From: Alphaproteobacteria bacterium
GTDB taxonomy: Bacteria; Pseudomonadota; Alphaproteobacteria; TMED109
NCBI GenBank assembly: GCA_022819905.1
Contig: JAJEGJ010000001.1
Span: 59,910-123,909, forward strand
Reading direction: 5' to 3'
DNA length: 64,000 bases
Shown: positions 17,921 to 26,871 of the stretch, one piece after another
How the letters are laid out: every line of letters starts with the position of its first letter
How positions within the stretch are numbered: position 1 is the first letter of the stretch
The notes under the pieces: generated by a model
Seen by the model: the letters and a program-made list of their open reading frames with translations, nothing else
Databases searched by the model: none
What the model was told of the DNA's origin: nothing
Position numbers and translations under genes: made by a program

Positions 17921-18448
17921 TCAAGGGTAGAGCTTGCGCCGTCGCTTCGCCGCCCGCGACGCGACCGATTTCCGGCTGTCGTCCGACAGGCGCTCCAGGT
18001 GCGGTTTCAGCCATCGCCTCAGGCCGTGGTCCGCCATCGCCCAGTCCGACAGGGTCTCGATGGTTGCATTGAGCACGATCCAGTCGTCGTGCGACGACAG
18101 GTTTCGCTTCATGATCCTGAGAGCGCCCGCCCGCTGATCCTGGTCCATGTCGGCGGCCAGCCGTCCGAAAAGCTGGGCGAGGGTCCATTGGGCGGAAGCC
18201 TGGTCGAGGCTGCCGACCTCCTCGATCAGCCGGTCGATGTAAGGGACCAGGAGGTCCCGACGCTGCGCCTCGATGCGTTTGAGCGCGTTCGAGGTGCGGA
18301 GCCGGACCACCGGATCCTCGGACACGTAGCAGGCGAAGAGCTCGCCGAAGCGATCGGCGTCGGCGAGGACGGTCTCCACGACTTCCACGGTCCGTCCCAG
18401 CGAGTTCGGGTGTCCGCCCGCCAGCATGTCTTCAAGGCGTTCGGACAT
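17921..18448 (-). CDS. HEAT-like helical repeat protein of unknown function
   Basis: The 175-residue protein is almost entirely alpha-helical. It shows repeated paired-helix units of 35-40 residues, for example SEDPVVRLRTSNALKRI, then LDQASAQWTLAQLFGRL and SSHDDWIVLNATIETLSDWA, typical of HEAT or DNA-alkylation-repair-like solenoids. Such proteins act as scaffolds. No catalytic motif is seen. The C-terminus is strongly basic (RAAKRRRKLYP), which could favour nucleic acid binding. It lies 227 bp downstream of the ribonucleotide reductase gene; those 227 bases show nothing recognisable. Confidence 0.7.
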   Translation of the reverse strand: MSERLEDMLAGGHPNSLGRTVEVVETVLADADRFGELFACYVSEDPVVRLRTSNALKRIEAQRRDLLVPYIDRLIEEVGSLDQASAQWTLAQLFGRLAADMDQDQRAGALRIMKRNLSSHDDWIVLNATIETLSDWAMADHGLRRWLKPHLERLSDDSRKSVASRAAKRRRKLYP

Positions 18449-18675
18449 GGTACGAGCCAGGTGCGGCGGCAGGAGAGGACGTCGTCGCGAGGCCGTGCGG
18501 GCCTGCGGCGCTACCGCTCGCGCCGGCCACGCGTGGCCTTGGGGTCATCCGGACGACAGGTCTGGGGCGCAGGCGGCGAAGGGGCCCGGCGACGGTTCCG
18601 TCGGGCTGCTGCCCGGGGGCTCGGGTCAACGACCAGTGAACGGACTGCTTGCTTGCGGGCCGGGCGGCTCAAGGC

Positions 18676-20541
18676 CTACTGGCAGGCCAGGCATTCCTCG
18701 TAGTCCACCGGTTCCTCCCGCGCCGCCGGCGCTTCGAGGACGGCGTCCCGGTCGGAGCGCTGGAGCGACATGGACCGGAGGTAATAGAGGCTCTTCACGC
18801 CGCGTTTCCATGCCTGGAAGTGCAGATGATGCAAGTCCCGCTTGTGGACGTTGGCGGGCAGAAACAGGTTCAGCGACTGGGACTGACAGATGTACGGCGC
18901 CCGGTCCGCGGCCAGCTCCACCACCCAGCGCTGGTCGATCTCGAAGGCGGTGCGGAACACGGCTTTTTCGTCGTCGTCAAGGAAATCCAGGTGCTGGACC
19001 GAACCTTGGCGGGTAGTGATCGACGACCACACCTCATCGGTGTCACGGCCCTTTTTCTCCAGCAGTTTCTGGAGGTAGATATTCCGGACCGGAAAGGCGC
19101 CCGAGAGGGTCTTGTGAAGGAAGGCATTCGCCGCAAAGGGCTCGATCCCGGGCGAGGTGCCGCCGCAGATAATCGAGATCGACGCGGTCGGAGCAATCGC
19201 GAGCTTGTTCGAGAAACGTTCCATCGCGCCGGCGTCTCTGGCGTCGGGGCAGGGGCCCTTTTCCATGGCGAGGACGCGTGATGCGGCATCAGCCCGCTCA
19301 CGAAGATCCTTGAAAATCTTTCGGTTCCAGGCCTTGGCCGGAGCGGATTCGAGCGGCAGTCCGTGCGCCTGCAGGAACGAGTGGAATCCCATGACCCCGA
19401 GACCCACGCTGCGTTCCCGCTCAGATGCGTACCGCGCGTTGGCCATGGAATCGGGCGCGTTCTGGATGAACCCTTCAAGCACGTTGTCGAGGAACCGCAT
19501 GACATCCTCGATGAAGAGGGTGTCGTCTTTCCACTCGTCGTAGCGTTCAAGGTTGACGGACGAGAGACAGCAGGTCGCGGTTCGTTCGCGATCGAGGTGA
19601 TCCGGACCCGTCGGCAGCGTGATTTCCGAACAAAGATTCGAGGTGCGGACATTGAGGCCCAGGAATCTGTGGTGTTCCGGGACGGACTGGTTCACGTGAT
19701 CGATGAACAGCATGTACGGCTCACCCGTTTCCACGCGTGCGGTCAGGATCCGGATCCACAGCGCACGCGCAGAGACGGCCCGACGTGACCTCTGGTCGCG
19801 CGGGCTGATCAGTTCCCATTCTTCGTCCGCCTCGACGGCCCGCATAAAGGCGTCAGGAATCACGACACCGTGATGCAAATTGGGTGCCTTGCGGTGCGGG
19901 TCGCCGCCGGTGGGACGCCGGATCTCGATGAACTCCTCGATCTCCGGATGGCTGACGGGCAAATAGACGGCGGCGCTGCCACGGCGCAGGCTTCCCTGGC
20001 TGATTGCCAGGGTCAGGGAGTCCATGACGCGAATAAAGGGGATGATTCCGGACGTCTGTCCGTTCTGGCCAACCTGCTCGCCGATGGAACGCAAGTTCCC
20101 CCAGTAGCTGCCGATTCCGCCGCCGCGCGCGGCGAGCCAGACGTTTTCGTTCCAGAGATCAACGATTCCTTCAAGGCTGTCGCTCGCCTCGTTCAGGAAA
20201 CAGGAGATCGGGAGTCCGCGCGACGTGCCTCCGTTGGACAGCACCGGCGTCGACGGCATGAACCAGAGGTTGGAAATGTAGTCGTACAGGCGCTGCGCGT
20301 GCCCATCGTCATCCGCGAAGGTACTGGCGACGCGGGCGAACATGGTCTGGATCGTTTCGTTGGGTAACGTGTAGCGATCTCGGAGAACGGATTTTCCGAA
20401 TTCGGTGAGGTGCGCATCCCGATCGTCGCACGGGGAAACGCGCCACCCTCCAGGGACCTGAATCGCATCCTGATCTCGACCGAAAAGCTTGTCGGGCAGC
20501 ACGGCTGCAGGAGGAACTCGCTCTTCGATCATCCCATCCAT
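18676..20541 (-). CDS. nrdA: Ribonucleoside-diphosphate reductase alpha subunit, short class I form
   Basis: About 621 residues, the catalytic subunit that reduces ribonucleotides to deoxyribonucleotides. PISCFLN carries the first redox cysteine, SNLCSEITLP the thiyl-radical cysteine and glutamate, and CCLSSVNL the partner cysteine. The C-terminal CLACQ is the swinging dithiol. The N-terminus goes almost directly into the helical domain, so the regulatory ATP-cone of long NrdA proteins is missing, as in other short alphaproteobacterial forms. The ATG at 20541 was chosen over a TTG at 20559, but neither has a strong ribosome site. The radical-generating beta subunit nrdB is not beside it, which is unusual. 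Class II (B12) enzymes have different spacing, so class I is favoured. Confidence 0.88.
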   Translation of the reverse strand: MDGMIEERVPPAAVLPDKLFGRDQDAIQVPGGWRVSPCDDRDAHLTEFGKSVLRDRYTLPNETIQTMFARVASTFADDDGHAQRLYDYISNLWFMPSTPVLSNGGTSRGLPISCFLNEASDSLEGIVDLWNENVWLAARGGGIGSYWGNLRSIGEQVGQNGQTSGIIPFIRVMDSLTLAISQGSLRRGSAAVYLPVSHPEIEEFIEIRRPTGGDPHRKAPNLHHGVVIPDAFMRAVEADEEWELISPRDQRSRRAVSARALWIRILTARVETGEPYMLFIDHVNQSVPEHHRFLGLNVRTSNLCSEITLPTGPDHLDRERTATCCLSSVNLERYDEWKDDTLFIEDVMRFLDNVLEGFIQNAPDSMANARYASERERSVGLGVMGFHSFLQAHGLPLESAPAKAWNRKIFKDLRERADAASRVLAMEKGPCPDARDAGAMERFSNKLAIAPTASISIICGGTSPGIEPFAANAFLHKTLSGAFPVRNIYLQKLLEKKGRDTDEVWSSITTRQGSVQHLDFLDDDEKAVFRTAFEIDQRWVVELAADRAPYICQSQSLNLFLPANVHKRDLHHLHFQAWKRGVKSLYYLRSMSLQRSDRDAVLEAPAAREEPVDYEECLACQ

Positions 20542-21006
20542 GTTGCTGTTTTGCCCCAATAATTGCGGTTAGAAGGAGGAAACCCCACATAATGAGGGGG
20601 AATCAAGATATGGACCCCCTATCGTAGTGGAGTGGAACATGCGGTGCCAGTGACTCTCCCGATCACGAAATTCCTGATGCCTAACCTGATCGGCCAGCGT
20701 CCATTCATCTGAACAAATGGCCACGGCACCGTACCATAAACCGGCGCCCCTTGGAAGGACCGCGGGAACGGTCCCGCGGGCAAGCGGCAGCTGTCTCAGT
20801 TGGCGCCCGGCGAGCGTGGCCGATGGAGCCCCCAGCGCGGCCGCTGTCTCCGTTCGGACAGCGAACGCACCCAGTCCTTTTGGCGCTTTCTCCGTTACCC
20901 GGACCGCGGATGACCACGAGGCCACCCGCGAGGCTCGGCCGGTCCCGAAACAGGTTGAGCGGGATTCATCCGGCCGACAGCGATGTCGCGGCCCATGCTC
21001 CCACGT
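20542..21006. other. 465-bp gap upstream of nrdA with one hairpin
   Basis: No convincing gene is seen. A perfect 8-bp inverted repeat with an ACGG loop lies at 20760-20779 (CCGCGGGA and TCCCGCGG), roughly midway between the end of vapC and nrdA. Nearer nrdA, AGGGGG at 20595-20600 and CCCCCT at 20615-20620 form a second, looser inverted repeat in an AT-richer patch that could hold the nrdA promoter. No clear NrdR boxes were recognised. Confidence 0.5.
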
Positions 21007-21393
21007 TCAACACAGCCGGACCGGTCCCGGGTAACGGGCGACGGTCTTGTCCGCGGTGAGAAGCGTCATGGCTTCAACCTGTGCCTGGGCCACCAGGAGA
21101 CGGTCGAAGGGGTCGCCATGAATGGGCGGGAGTGCATCCACGGCAACGGCATGAGCTCCGGTGATTGCCAACTCGGTGTAGCCGTTTTCCAACAGCCCCC
21201 GCCGCAACAGGCGTGGGTCGACGATGAAATCCGCCCGGCCCAGGCTTCGCTTGATGGTCACCTCCCACAGCGACGCGGCACTGACGACCAACTCGTTCTC
21301 CGGCTGTTCGATCAGGGTGCGGGCGTCGCCCGGCAGTTGTTCCGGCACCCCCGCCGCCCACAGCAGCAGATGGGTGTCGAGTAGAAGCCTCAC
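21007..21393 (-). CDS. PIN-domain ribonuclease toxin, VapC family
   Basis: The 128-residue protein has the four acidic residues of the PIN nuclease site: D6 in [11 protein letters not shown]44 in SLWEV, D94/D97 in HGDPFDRLL and D115 in TADK. This subgroup, with an LLLDTH start and HGDPFDRLL block, usually cuts RNA and is held inactive by a Phd-type antitoxin. It overlaps the antitoxin gene by 4 bp, the normal arrangement. The protein ends in cysteine, without truncation. It is likely a plasmid- or island-type stability module on the chromosome. Confidence 0.93.
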   Translation of the reverse strand: MRLLLDTHLLLWAAGVPEQLPGDARTLIEQPENELVVSAASLWEVTIKRSLGRADFIVDPRLLRRGLLENGYTELAITGAHAVAVDALPPIHGDPFDRLLVAQAQVEAMTLLTADKTVARYPGPVRLC

Positions 21394-21635
21394 GTCCTGC
21401 CTTCGAACAAGGCTTGCAGCTCTCCGGTATCCATGCGGTCGAAGTCGTCCGGCACCGAGATCTGCCCCGACATAAACCCGATGCGCCGCTCGACGCCGGC
21501 CCTGGGCGCTTCCACGGCGGCCACCCTGACCAAGGGTTTTCCGGCACGCGCAATGATGAAGGGCTCACCGTTGGCGGCGCCCTCGACAAGACGCGACAGG
21601 TTGGTCTTTGCCTCGTGCATGTTCACGATGCGCAC
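21390..21635 (-). CDS. Phd/YefM-type antitoxin
   Basis: An 81-residue antitoxin. The N-terminal part, [17 protein letters not shown], is the Phd/YefM dimerisation and DNA-binding fold, and [13 protein letters not shown] follows. The C-terminal tail with [17 protein letters not shown] is the flexible toxin-wrapping segment. A GTG at 21635 has GGAG 9 nt upstream; an ATG at 21620 is the alternative start and would remove five residues. It precedes vapC and probably represses its own transcription through the AT-rich palindromes just upstream. Confidence 0.92.
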   Translation of the reverse strand: MRIVNMHEAKTNLSRLVEGAANGEPFIIARAGKPLVRVAAVEAPRAGVERRIGFMSGQISVPDDFDRMDTGELQALFEGRT

Positions 21636-21648
21636 ATCCAGTCACTCC

Positions 21649-21674
21649 AAACTTAGTCTACTAAACTTAGTTTA
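21649..21674. promoter_or_regulatory. Candidate operator of the toxin-antitoxin operon
   Basis: AAACTTAGT is repeated directly at 21649 and 21663. TTAGT-CT-ACTAA at 21653-21664 and TAAACT-T-AGTTTA at 21662-21674 are overlapping palindromes. This AT-rich patch starts 14 bp before the antitoxin GTG in otherwise GC-rich DNA, where a Phd-type autorepressor would bind. The remaining bases to petA at 21964 must contain the petA promoter, which I could not define. Confidence 0.6.
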
Positions 21675-21963
21675 TCCTGGCCGTGGCATCAACGGTGACC
21701 ACCGGCAACCGGAGTCGCCGTTACGAGAGGCCCGCGCCGATACCGTCCAGGAACGTGTTGATCACCTGACCGACCCGTCACGCCGTCCCAGCGATGGTCA
21801 CCAGACGTCTTCGGCACTATTTCACCAAGTGTGGCCGCGAGGTTCCCACGAACGGGGTTCCGGTCGTGCCGGGAGCGTCACCCCTTTGCAAATCGGCAGG
21901 TCTCGGCTACAAACGAGCCCGGCCCACACGATCCGGCGTTGGCCTAGGACCCCTCTGCACCAC

Positions 21964-22491
21964 ATGTCGAATCCAGCTGCTCCAGCGGCGGCTTCAAGCC
22001 GCCGCGACTTCCTCAACGTTGCGTCCGGCGCCTTCGGCGCCGTAGCCGCAGGCTGCGCGACCTGGCCGCTTATCGATCAGATGAATCCGTCGGCCGATGT
22101 CCAGGCGCTGGCCACGGTGGACATCGATCTGACCGGCCTCGAACCGGGCAACAGCCGCACCGTGTTGTGGCGCGGAGCCCCGGTGTTCGTGCGTTATCGG
22201 ACACCTGAAGAAATCGAGCAGGCCGCTCAGGATGACTCCGCTGATCTTCCCGATCCGGCGACAGACGCCAGCCGGGCACAGGATCCCCGCTTCCTGGTAC
22301 TGGTCGGTGTATGCACCCATCTCGGATGCATTCCCATCGGTGACGGGCAAGGCGAATACCAGGGCTGGTTCTGCCCTTGCCACGGCTCGCATTACGACAC
22401 CTCGGGCCGCATCCGGAAGGGTCCGGCTCCCAAGAATCTCGCCGTGCCGCCGTACAGTTTCGTAGACGACACGACGATCCGGGTGGGCTAA
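21964..22491 (+). CDS. petA: Ubiquinol-cytochrome c reductase iron-sulfur subunit (Rieske protein)
   Basis: The 175-residue subunit takes one electron from ubiquinol and passes it to cytochrome c1. SSRRDF at residues 11-16 is a Tat-type motif preceding the single N-terminal membrane helix. The 2Fe-2S ligands are in CTHLGC (117-122) and CPCHGS (137-142). The ATG at 21964 is chosen because it gives the usual short N-tail before the Tat motif; the open frame upstream is not conserved. It is first in petABC, 5 bp before petB. Confidence 0.96.
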   Translation: MSNPAAPAAASSRRDFLNVASGAFGAVAAGCATWPLIDQMNPSADVQALATVDIDLTGLEPGNSRTVLWRGAPVFVRYRTPEEIEQAAQDDSADLPDPATDASRAQDPRFLVLVGVCTHLGCIPIGDGQGEYQGWFCPCHGSHYDTSGRIRKGPAPKNLAVPPYSFVDDTTIRVG

Positions 22492-22496
22492 GCGCT

Positions 22497-23717
22497 ATGC
22501 GGAGTACCGGTCTCGTATCGCGGGTTGTGCGCTGGATCGACTACCGGCTGCCGGTGTTTTCGGCTGCGCGGCACTCGCTGATCGAGTACCGCACGCCTCG
22601 CAACCTGAACGCGTTCTGGAACTTCGGTTCCCTCGCCGGGTTCTTCCTGGTGGTGCAGATCATTACCGGCGTCGTGCTGGCGATGCACTACACACCGCAT
22701 GTCGACCACGCCTTTGACAGCGTGCAGCACATCATGCGGGACGTGAACTACGGCTGGTTGATCCGGTCCGTACACGCCAACGGGGCGTCGTTTTTCTTCA
22801 TTTGCGTCTACATCCACATCTTTCGGGGCCTCTACTACGGCTCGTACAAGGAACCCCGGGAACTGCTGTGGTGGCTCGGCATCATCATCCTGATCGTGAT
22901 GATGATGAGCGCGTTCCTCGGGTACGTGCTGCCGTGGGGCCAGATGAGCTTCTGGGGCGCCACGGTCATCACCAATCTCTTCTCGGCGATACCGGGCATC
23001 GGTCCGGCCATCGTCGAATGGCTCTGGGGCGGATTCTCGGTCGACAATCCGACGCTGAACCGCTTCTTCTCGCTCCACTACCTCTTGCCGTTCGTCATCG
23101 TCGCGCTGGTCTTTCTCCACATCGTCGCCCTGCACCGGCACGGTTCGAACAATCCTCTCGGCGTCAATCCCGGCGCGCCGCGGGACACGATTCCGTTCCA
23201 CCCGTACTACACGGTGAAGGACCTGGTCGGCCTGGGCATGGCGCTCGTCTTCTTCGCCGGCGTGGTGTTCTACGCCCCGGACAGCCTTGGCCATCCCGAC
23301 AACTACATCCCGGCCGACCCGCTCCGGACGCCGCCGCACATCGTGCCCGAATGGTACTTCCTGCCGTTCTACGCCATTCTCCGGGCGGTCCCGCACAAGC
23401 TGGGCGGCGTCATCGCCATGTTCGGTGCGGTCATGATCCTGTTTGCGCTGCCGTGGCTGGATAGCTCAAGAGTCCGGAGTGCCGCGTTCCGGCCGGTCTA
23501 CCGGTGGCTGTTCTGGCTGTTCGCGGGCAACACGTTGCTGCTCGGCTGGATCGGGGCCAATCCGCCGGAGGGCATCTACATCACGATCGGCAGAATCGCG
23601 ACGATCTACTATTTCGCGCACTTCCTGGTGCTGATGCCGGTGATCGGCCGGGTCGAGCGTTCCCGACAGCTGCCCGAGAGCATCTACGGCCACAAGCACG
23701 GGAGCCAGGGCCCGTGA
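22497..23717 (+). CDS. petB: Cytochrome b of the bc1 complex
   Basis: The 406-residue membrane subunit carries both hemes b and both quinone sites. Paired histidines are seen in the second and fourth helices, in VLAMHYTPH / [10 protein letters not shown] and LHYLLPF / [10 protein letters not shown]. The Qo-site PEWY motif occurs in the segment around the fifth to sixth helix, as [10 protein letters not shown]. Eight hydrophobic helices are recognisable. The ATG at 22497 follows petA by 5 bp, and the stop overlaps the petC start. Cytochromes b and c1 are separate genes here, not the fused fbcH of Bradyrhizobium. Confidence 0.97.
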   Translation: MRSTGLVSRVVRWIDYRLPVFSAARHSLIEYRTPRNLNAFWNFGSLAGFFLVVQIITGVVLAMHYTPHVDHAFDSVQHIMRDVNYGWLIRSVHANGASFFFICVYIHIFRGLYYGSYKEPRELLWWLGIIILIVMMMSAFLGYVLPWGQMSFWGATVITNLFSAIPGIGPAIVEWLWGGFSVDNPTLNRFFSLHYLLPFVIVALVFLHIVALHRHGSNNPLGVNPGAPRDTIPFHPYYTVKDLVGLGMALVFFAGVVFYAPDSLGHPDNYIPADPLRTPPHIVPEWYFLPFYAILRAVPHKLGGVIAMFGAVMILFALPWLDSSRVRSAAFRPVYRWLFWLFAGNTLLLGWIGANPPEGIYITIGRIATIYYFAHFLVLMPVIGRVERSRQLPESIYGHKHGSQGP

Positions 23718-24493
23718 CGCGCCTGGGGGTACTGCTTGCCGCGGTACTGTTGGCGGCCTCGCCGACCGGGCAGGATGCCCGGGCGGCGACCGACGGTTTG
23801 GCGCCGCCGGCCGTCGAGTTTTCGTTTGACGGACCGTTCGGCCGGCTCGACCGTGCCGCGGCGATCCGCGGCTTCGAGGTGTACCGGAACGTCTGCGCAA
23901 CCTGCCACGGGCTCCGGTTCATGGCGTGGCGCAACTTGGGTGACCTGGGGTTCAGCGAGGATGACATTCGCCGCATGGCGTCGGAGACGCTGGTCATCGA
24001 CGGGCCGGATGACATGGGCGAGATGTTCGAACGTCCCGGCCGTCCCTCCGACCCCCTGATCACCGAGCCTTTCGCGAACGCGAAAGCCGCGGCGGCGGCC
24101 AACAACGGCGTCGCGCCGCCGGATCTCTCGCTCAAGGTGCTGGAACGCGGCGCGCCCTACGTCTACGCGATCCTCATCGGCTACGAGGATCCGCCGGACG
24201 GGGTCGACCCGGGGTCCTCGTACTACAACCCGTACTTTCCGGGATCCGTCATCGCGATGCCGAAGCCGCTCTGGGGCGACGACGTCACGTACGCGGACGG
24301 CACCGAGGCAACCATCGAGCAGGAGGCTCACGACGTGGCGACGTTCCTCGCCTGGGCGGCTGACCCGACCGCGGATGAGCGGAAGCGCATGGGGCTGCGG
24401 GTGCTGATCTTCCTGGTGGTCATGACGGGTGTGTTCTACGCGACCTACCGGCGCACCTGGACGCCGGTCAAACGCGGCGACGATGATCTTTGA
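23714..24493 (+). CDS. petC: Cytochrome c1 of the bc1 complex
   Basis: The 259-residue protein accepts electrons from the Rieske centre and passes them to cytochrome c. A GTG at 23714 overlapping the petB stop starts a clear Sec signal peptide (about residues 1-25, ending ARA). Heme attachment is CATCH at 61-65. A methionine ligand is likely in the VIAMPKPL segment. The C-terminal helix, [18 protein letters not shown], anchors it to the membrane. It converges on mtnP with 12 bp between the genes. Confidence 0.95.
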   Translation: MTRLGVLLAAVLLAASPTGQDARAATDGLAPPAVEFSFDGPFGRLDRAAAIRGFEVYRNVCATCHGLRFMAWRNLGDLGFSEDDIRRMASETLVIDGPDDMGEMFERPGRPSDPLITEPFANAKAAAAANNGVAPPDLSLKVLERGAPYVYAILIGYEDPPDGVDPGSSYYNPYFPGSVIAMPKPLWGDDVTYADGTEATIEQEAHDVATFLAWAADPTADERKRMGLRVLIFLVVMTGVFYATYRRTWTPVKRGDDDL

Positions 24494-24505
24494 CGACGAG
24501 GCGGG

Positions 24506-25381
24506 CTAGGCTTCCAGCGCCCGACCGGCCACCGCATCCAGCTTCTTCGCGAGTTCCGGGTCGCGCGCCTCCGGCGGCGTGATGATGGCCGCGTCGAGCG
24601 CCCGGTAGGCAGGATCGGAATCATCCCAGTCCGTGGTCGCGGCGGCATTCGCGAAAGCCTCGACCAATGTCCTCGCGCGGGCGGCGTTGTCCAGCAGCAC
24701 GCCGACGACCTGCTCGACCGTCACGGCCTCGTGGTCCGGATGCCAGCAGTCGTAGTCGGTCATCATCGCCACGCTGGCGTAAGCGATTTCGGCCTCGCGG
24801 GCCAGCTTCGCCTCCGGCATGTTGGTCATGCCGATCACATCGCAGCCCCAGGACCGGTAGAGCTCGGATTCGGCTCGAGTCGAGAACTGCGGCCCTTCCA
24901 TGGCCAGGTACGTACCCCCGCTCACCGCATCGATGCCGGCAGTGCTTGACGCTTCGGCCAGCAGTCGCCGAAGGCGATCCGAGGTGGGATGCGCCATGGA
25001 GACGTGGGCCACGAGACCGGGTCCGAAGAAGCTCTTGACCCGCGCAAAGGTGCGGTCGATGAACTGATCGACCAGGACGAACGTACCGGGAGGCAAGTCC
25101 TCCCTGAGGCTGCCGGCGGCAGAAAGCGAGATGATGTCGGTCACGCCGGTGCGCTTCAGCGCGTCGATGTTCGCCCGGAAGTTGAGGCTGCTGGGCGGAA
25201 TGCGATGGCCGCGGCCATGCCGCGGCAGGAAACGAAACTCCAGCCCGTTCAGCCGGCCGTGAAGAATCGCGTCTGACGGCGCGCCAAAGGGGGAGCTCAC
25301 GGTCTCCCAACTCGGCGCCTCAAGCGAATCGAGCTCGTAGATGCCGCTCCCGCCCACAACCCCGAAGACCGGTTTCGTCAT
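24506..25381 (-). CDS. mtnP: S-methyl-5'-thioadenosine phosphorylase
   Basis: The 291-residue enzyme splits methylthioadenosine into adenine and methylthioribose-1-phosphate in methionine salvage. GVVGGSGIYEL at residues 7-17 is the phosphate loop. FLPRHGRGHRIPPS and AMEGPQFSTRAES are the standard purine phosphorylase blocks, and GMTNMPEAKLAREAEI distinguishes the MTAP group from PNP. The ATG at 25381 gives a standard N-terminus. It lies 2 bp after the FKBP gene on the same strand. Confidence 0.94.
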   Translation of the reverse strand: MTKPVFGVVGGSGIYELDSLEAPSWETVSSPFGAPSDAILHGRLNGLEFRFLPRHGRGHRIPPSSLNFRANIDALKRTGVTDIISLSAAGSLREDLPPGTFVLVDQFIDRTFARVKSFFGPGLVAHVSMAHPTSDRLRRLLAEASSTAGIDAVSGGTYLAMEGPQFSTRAESELYRSWGCDVIGMTNMPEAKLAREAEIAYASVAMMTDYDCWHPDHEAVTVEQVVGVLLDNAARARTLVEAFANAAATTDWDDSDPAYRALDAAIITPPEARDPELAKKLDAVAGRALEA

Positions 25382-25383
25382 GG

Positions 25384-25824
25384 CTAGAAATCGGCCACCG
25401 AGAGCACTTCCACCTCGAAGATCAGCGTCGCATGCGGAGGGATCACCCCGCCGGCCGCGCCGTGTTCTCCGTAGGCCATGTCCGGCGGGACGACGAGGCA
25501 ACGGTGCCCGCCGACCTGCATTCCGACGACACCGACGTCCCAACCGGGAATGACGTAGCCCTCGCCCAGCGGGAAATTGAACGGCCGTTGACGGTTCCGG
25601 GAACTGTCGAACTGCTTGCCCCGCGCAAGGCAGGGGTCATCGGTGGCCGCATCGGGATCGAACAGCCATCCCGTGTAGTGCACGCTCACGCCGCGGCCTG
25701 CCTCGGCTACACGGCCATCACCGGCCTGCAGATCGACCATGACGAGCTCGGCGGGCGGTTCGATGGCCAGCGCGGACCAGGGCGCGAGGAGCGCCGCCGC
25801 GGCGATCGCGACGACCCGCGTCAT
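25384..25824 (-). CDS. FKBP-type peptidyl-prolyl isomerase, exported
   Basis: A 146-residue protein with a Sec signal peptide of about 20 residues (ending SALA) and a single FKBP domain. VSVHYTGWLFD, then FPLGEGYVIPGWD, LVVPPDMAYGEHGAAGGVIPP and LIFEVEVL cover the active-site pocket residues. It catalyses proline cis-trans isomerisation during folding in the periplasm. It sits between a dienelactone hydrolase (1-bp overlap) and mtnP (2 bp), probably one transcript of functionally unrelated genes. Confidence 0.93.
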   Translation of the reverse strand: MTRVVAIAAAALLAPWSALAIEPPAELVMVDLQAGDGRVAEAGRGVSVHYTGWLFDPDAATDDPCLARGKQFDSSRNRQRPFNFPLGEGYVIPGWDVGVVGMQVGGHRCLVVPPDMAYGEHGAAGGVIPPHATLIFEVEVLSVADF

Positions 25825-26504
25825 CAGGCTTCCTCCCTGGCTACGTGCCTGGCAAAGAATGCGAGGGTGCGCTCATTGGCAGCCTCCGCCGAGGCCGGGT
25901 GATGGCTGCCGCGCGCGTTGCAGGCAAACCCGTGCTCGCCTTCGTAGACGTGAATGTCGGCGTCGGTCGCGAAAGCGCGGATCTTCTCGACATCTTCGGG
26001 CGGGATGGACGCATCGCGGTCTCCGAAGTGCATCTGCACGGGGACGTTCGCCGGCTTGTCGAGCAAGGCGGCTATCTGCCCGCCGTAGTAACAGACGGCT
26101 GCCTCCATGCCGTAGCCACGGCAAGCGCTGAGCCACGACAACGAACCGCCGTAGCAGAAGCCGACCACACCGACCCTGTGGTCGATCAACAGGGTCGCGA
26201 TACAGGTCTGCACATCCATGACGGGAAGGTCCCAGCCCGTCTGGGTTTTGAGCTCCAGGCCGCGCTGGACGTCGGCCGCCTCGTAGCTGAGTTCGATTCC
26301 GGGCTCAATCCGGTGGTAGAGGTCCGGTGCGTAACACACATAACCGGCCTCGGCGAACTGGTCCGCCACGCTGCGGATGTACGGGTTGACGCCAAATATT
26401 TCCTGGATGACCACCAGCGAACCACGGCGGATTCCGGTGGGTTCGGCGAGATAGACGGGCAAACTGGTGTCATCGGCGGCGCGGACCGCGATCATTGATC
26501 CCAT
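25824..26504 (-). CDS. Dienelactone hydrolase family protein
   Basis: A 226-residue alpha/beta hydrolase. The nucleophile is cysteine 117 in VGFCYGG, as in true dienelactone hydrolases. Asp164 in GDRDASIP and His191 in GEHGFAC complete the triad. IQEIFGVNPYIRSVADQFAE is the conserved N-terminal block with the glutamate that interacts with the cysteine. Members hydrolyse dienelactones in chlorocatechol breakdown, but many act on other esters, and no catechol genes are present. It heads the minus-strand set with the FKBP and mtnP genes, divergent from the urea operon. Confidence 0.91.
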   Translation of the reverse strand: MGSMIAVRAADDTSLPVYLAEPTGIRRGSLVVIQEIFGVNPYIRSVADQFAEAGYVCYAPDLYHRIEPGIELSYEAADVQRGLELKTQTGWDLPVMDVQTCIATLLIDHRVGVVGFCYGGSLSWLSACRGYGMEAAVCYYGGQIAALLDKPANVPVQMHFGDRDASIPPEDVEKIRAFATDADIHVYEGEHGFACNARGSHHPASAEAANERTLAFFARHVAREEA

Positions 26505-26871
26505 GAGGGCTACATCCGATTCGGGCGAAGTGGGTTGCTGGAGATCCCGCCTGGGCGAGCAGCGCGCTTTGTAGCCCGGGCAGGGCCGGGTTTCCAGAGC
26601 GGGGACGCAAGTGGTCGGCGGCGAGGCGGCAGGCGGAGAAACATCGGCACTGGTCAGAGAGAATGCCTAATTTATGATCAATTCAGGGTCATCACTGGTC
26701 ATTAGTCGTGCAGATGTTTTGGACCGGGTCGCCTGTAGAGCCGGTTTCCAGGCAGGTTGTAAGCGTTCAGCCGCAAACTGGCATGGACTTTGCTTCTGTG
26801 AGGGCGTGGTGCAGTCCGCAAAGCGGCCCCGGACATCGGTGGGTGCGCACCAGACTTCACGGAGAAATTCT
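26505..26871. other. 367-bp divergent promoter region between the hydrolase and urtA
   Basis: No gene is seen. The right part holds a sigma-54-like promoter (26779-26794) followed by an untranslated leader of about 65-70 nt to urtA. An AT-rich block with TGATCA lies around 26670-26710 and may contain activator sites, but no clear NtrC palindrome is visible. Confidence 0.6.
26779..26794 (+). promoter_or_regulatory. Sigma-54 (-24/-12) promoter of the urt-ure operon
   Basis: The 16-base element TGGCATGGACTTTGCT has GG and GC with exactly the spacing of the RpoN consensus, 15 of 16 fixed or free positions fitting and only the C of TGGCAC changed to T. It lies 93 bp before urtA, so transcription would start near 26804. 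This fits nitrogen control of urea uptake by NtrC in proteobacteria. The activator site has not been located. Confidence 0.75.

Noticed and set aside
20581..20640. NrdR boxes before nrdA
   Set aside because: The patch is AT-richer with an inverted repeat of G/C runs, but no ACACTATATCTTGTGT-like 16-mers are seen.
20569..20925. 118-residue minus-strand open frame in the gap before nrdA
   Set aside because: Low-complexity, no domain, no ribosome site, and overlapping frames of the same size on the other strand; looks like chance in GC-rich DNA.
11736..22000. tRNA or rRNA genes in intergenic gaps
   Set aside because: No cloverleaf-like blocks (GTTCGAATC type) or rRNA motifs were noticed in the gaps.
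26660..26720. NtrC-like half sites (TGCA and TTTTGG) upstream of urtA
   Set aside because: No full inverted repeat with correct spacing; only the -24/-12 element is supported.
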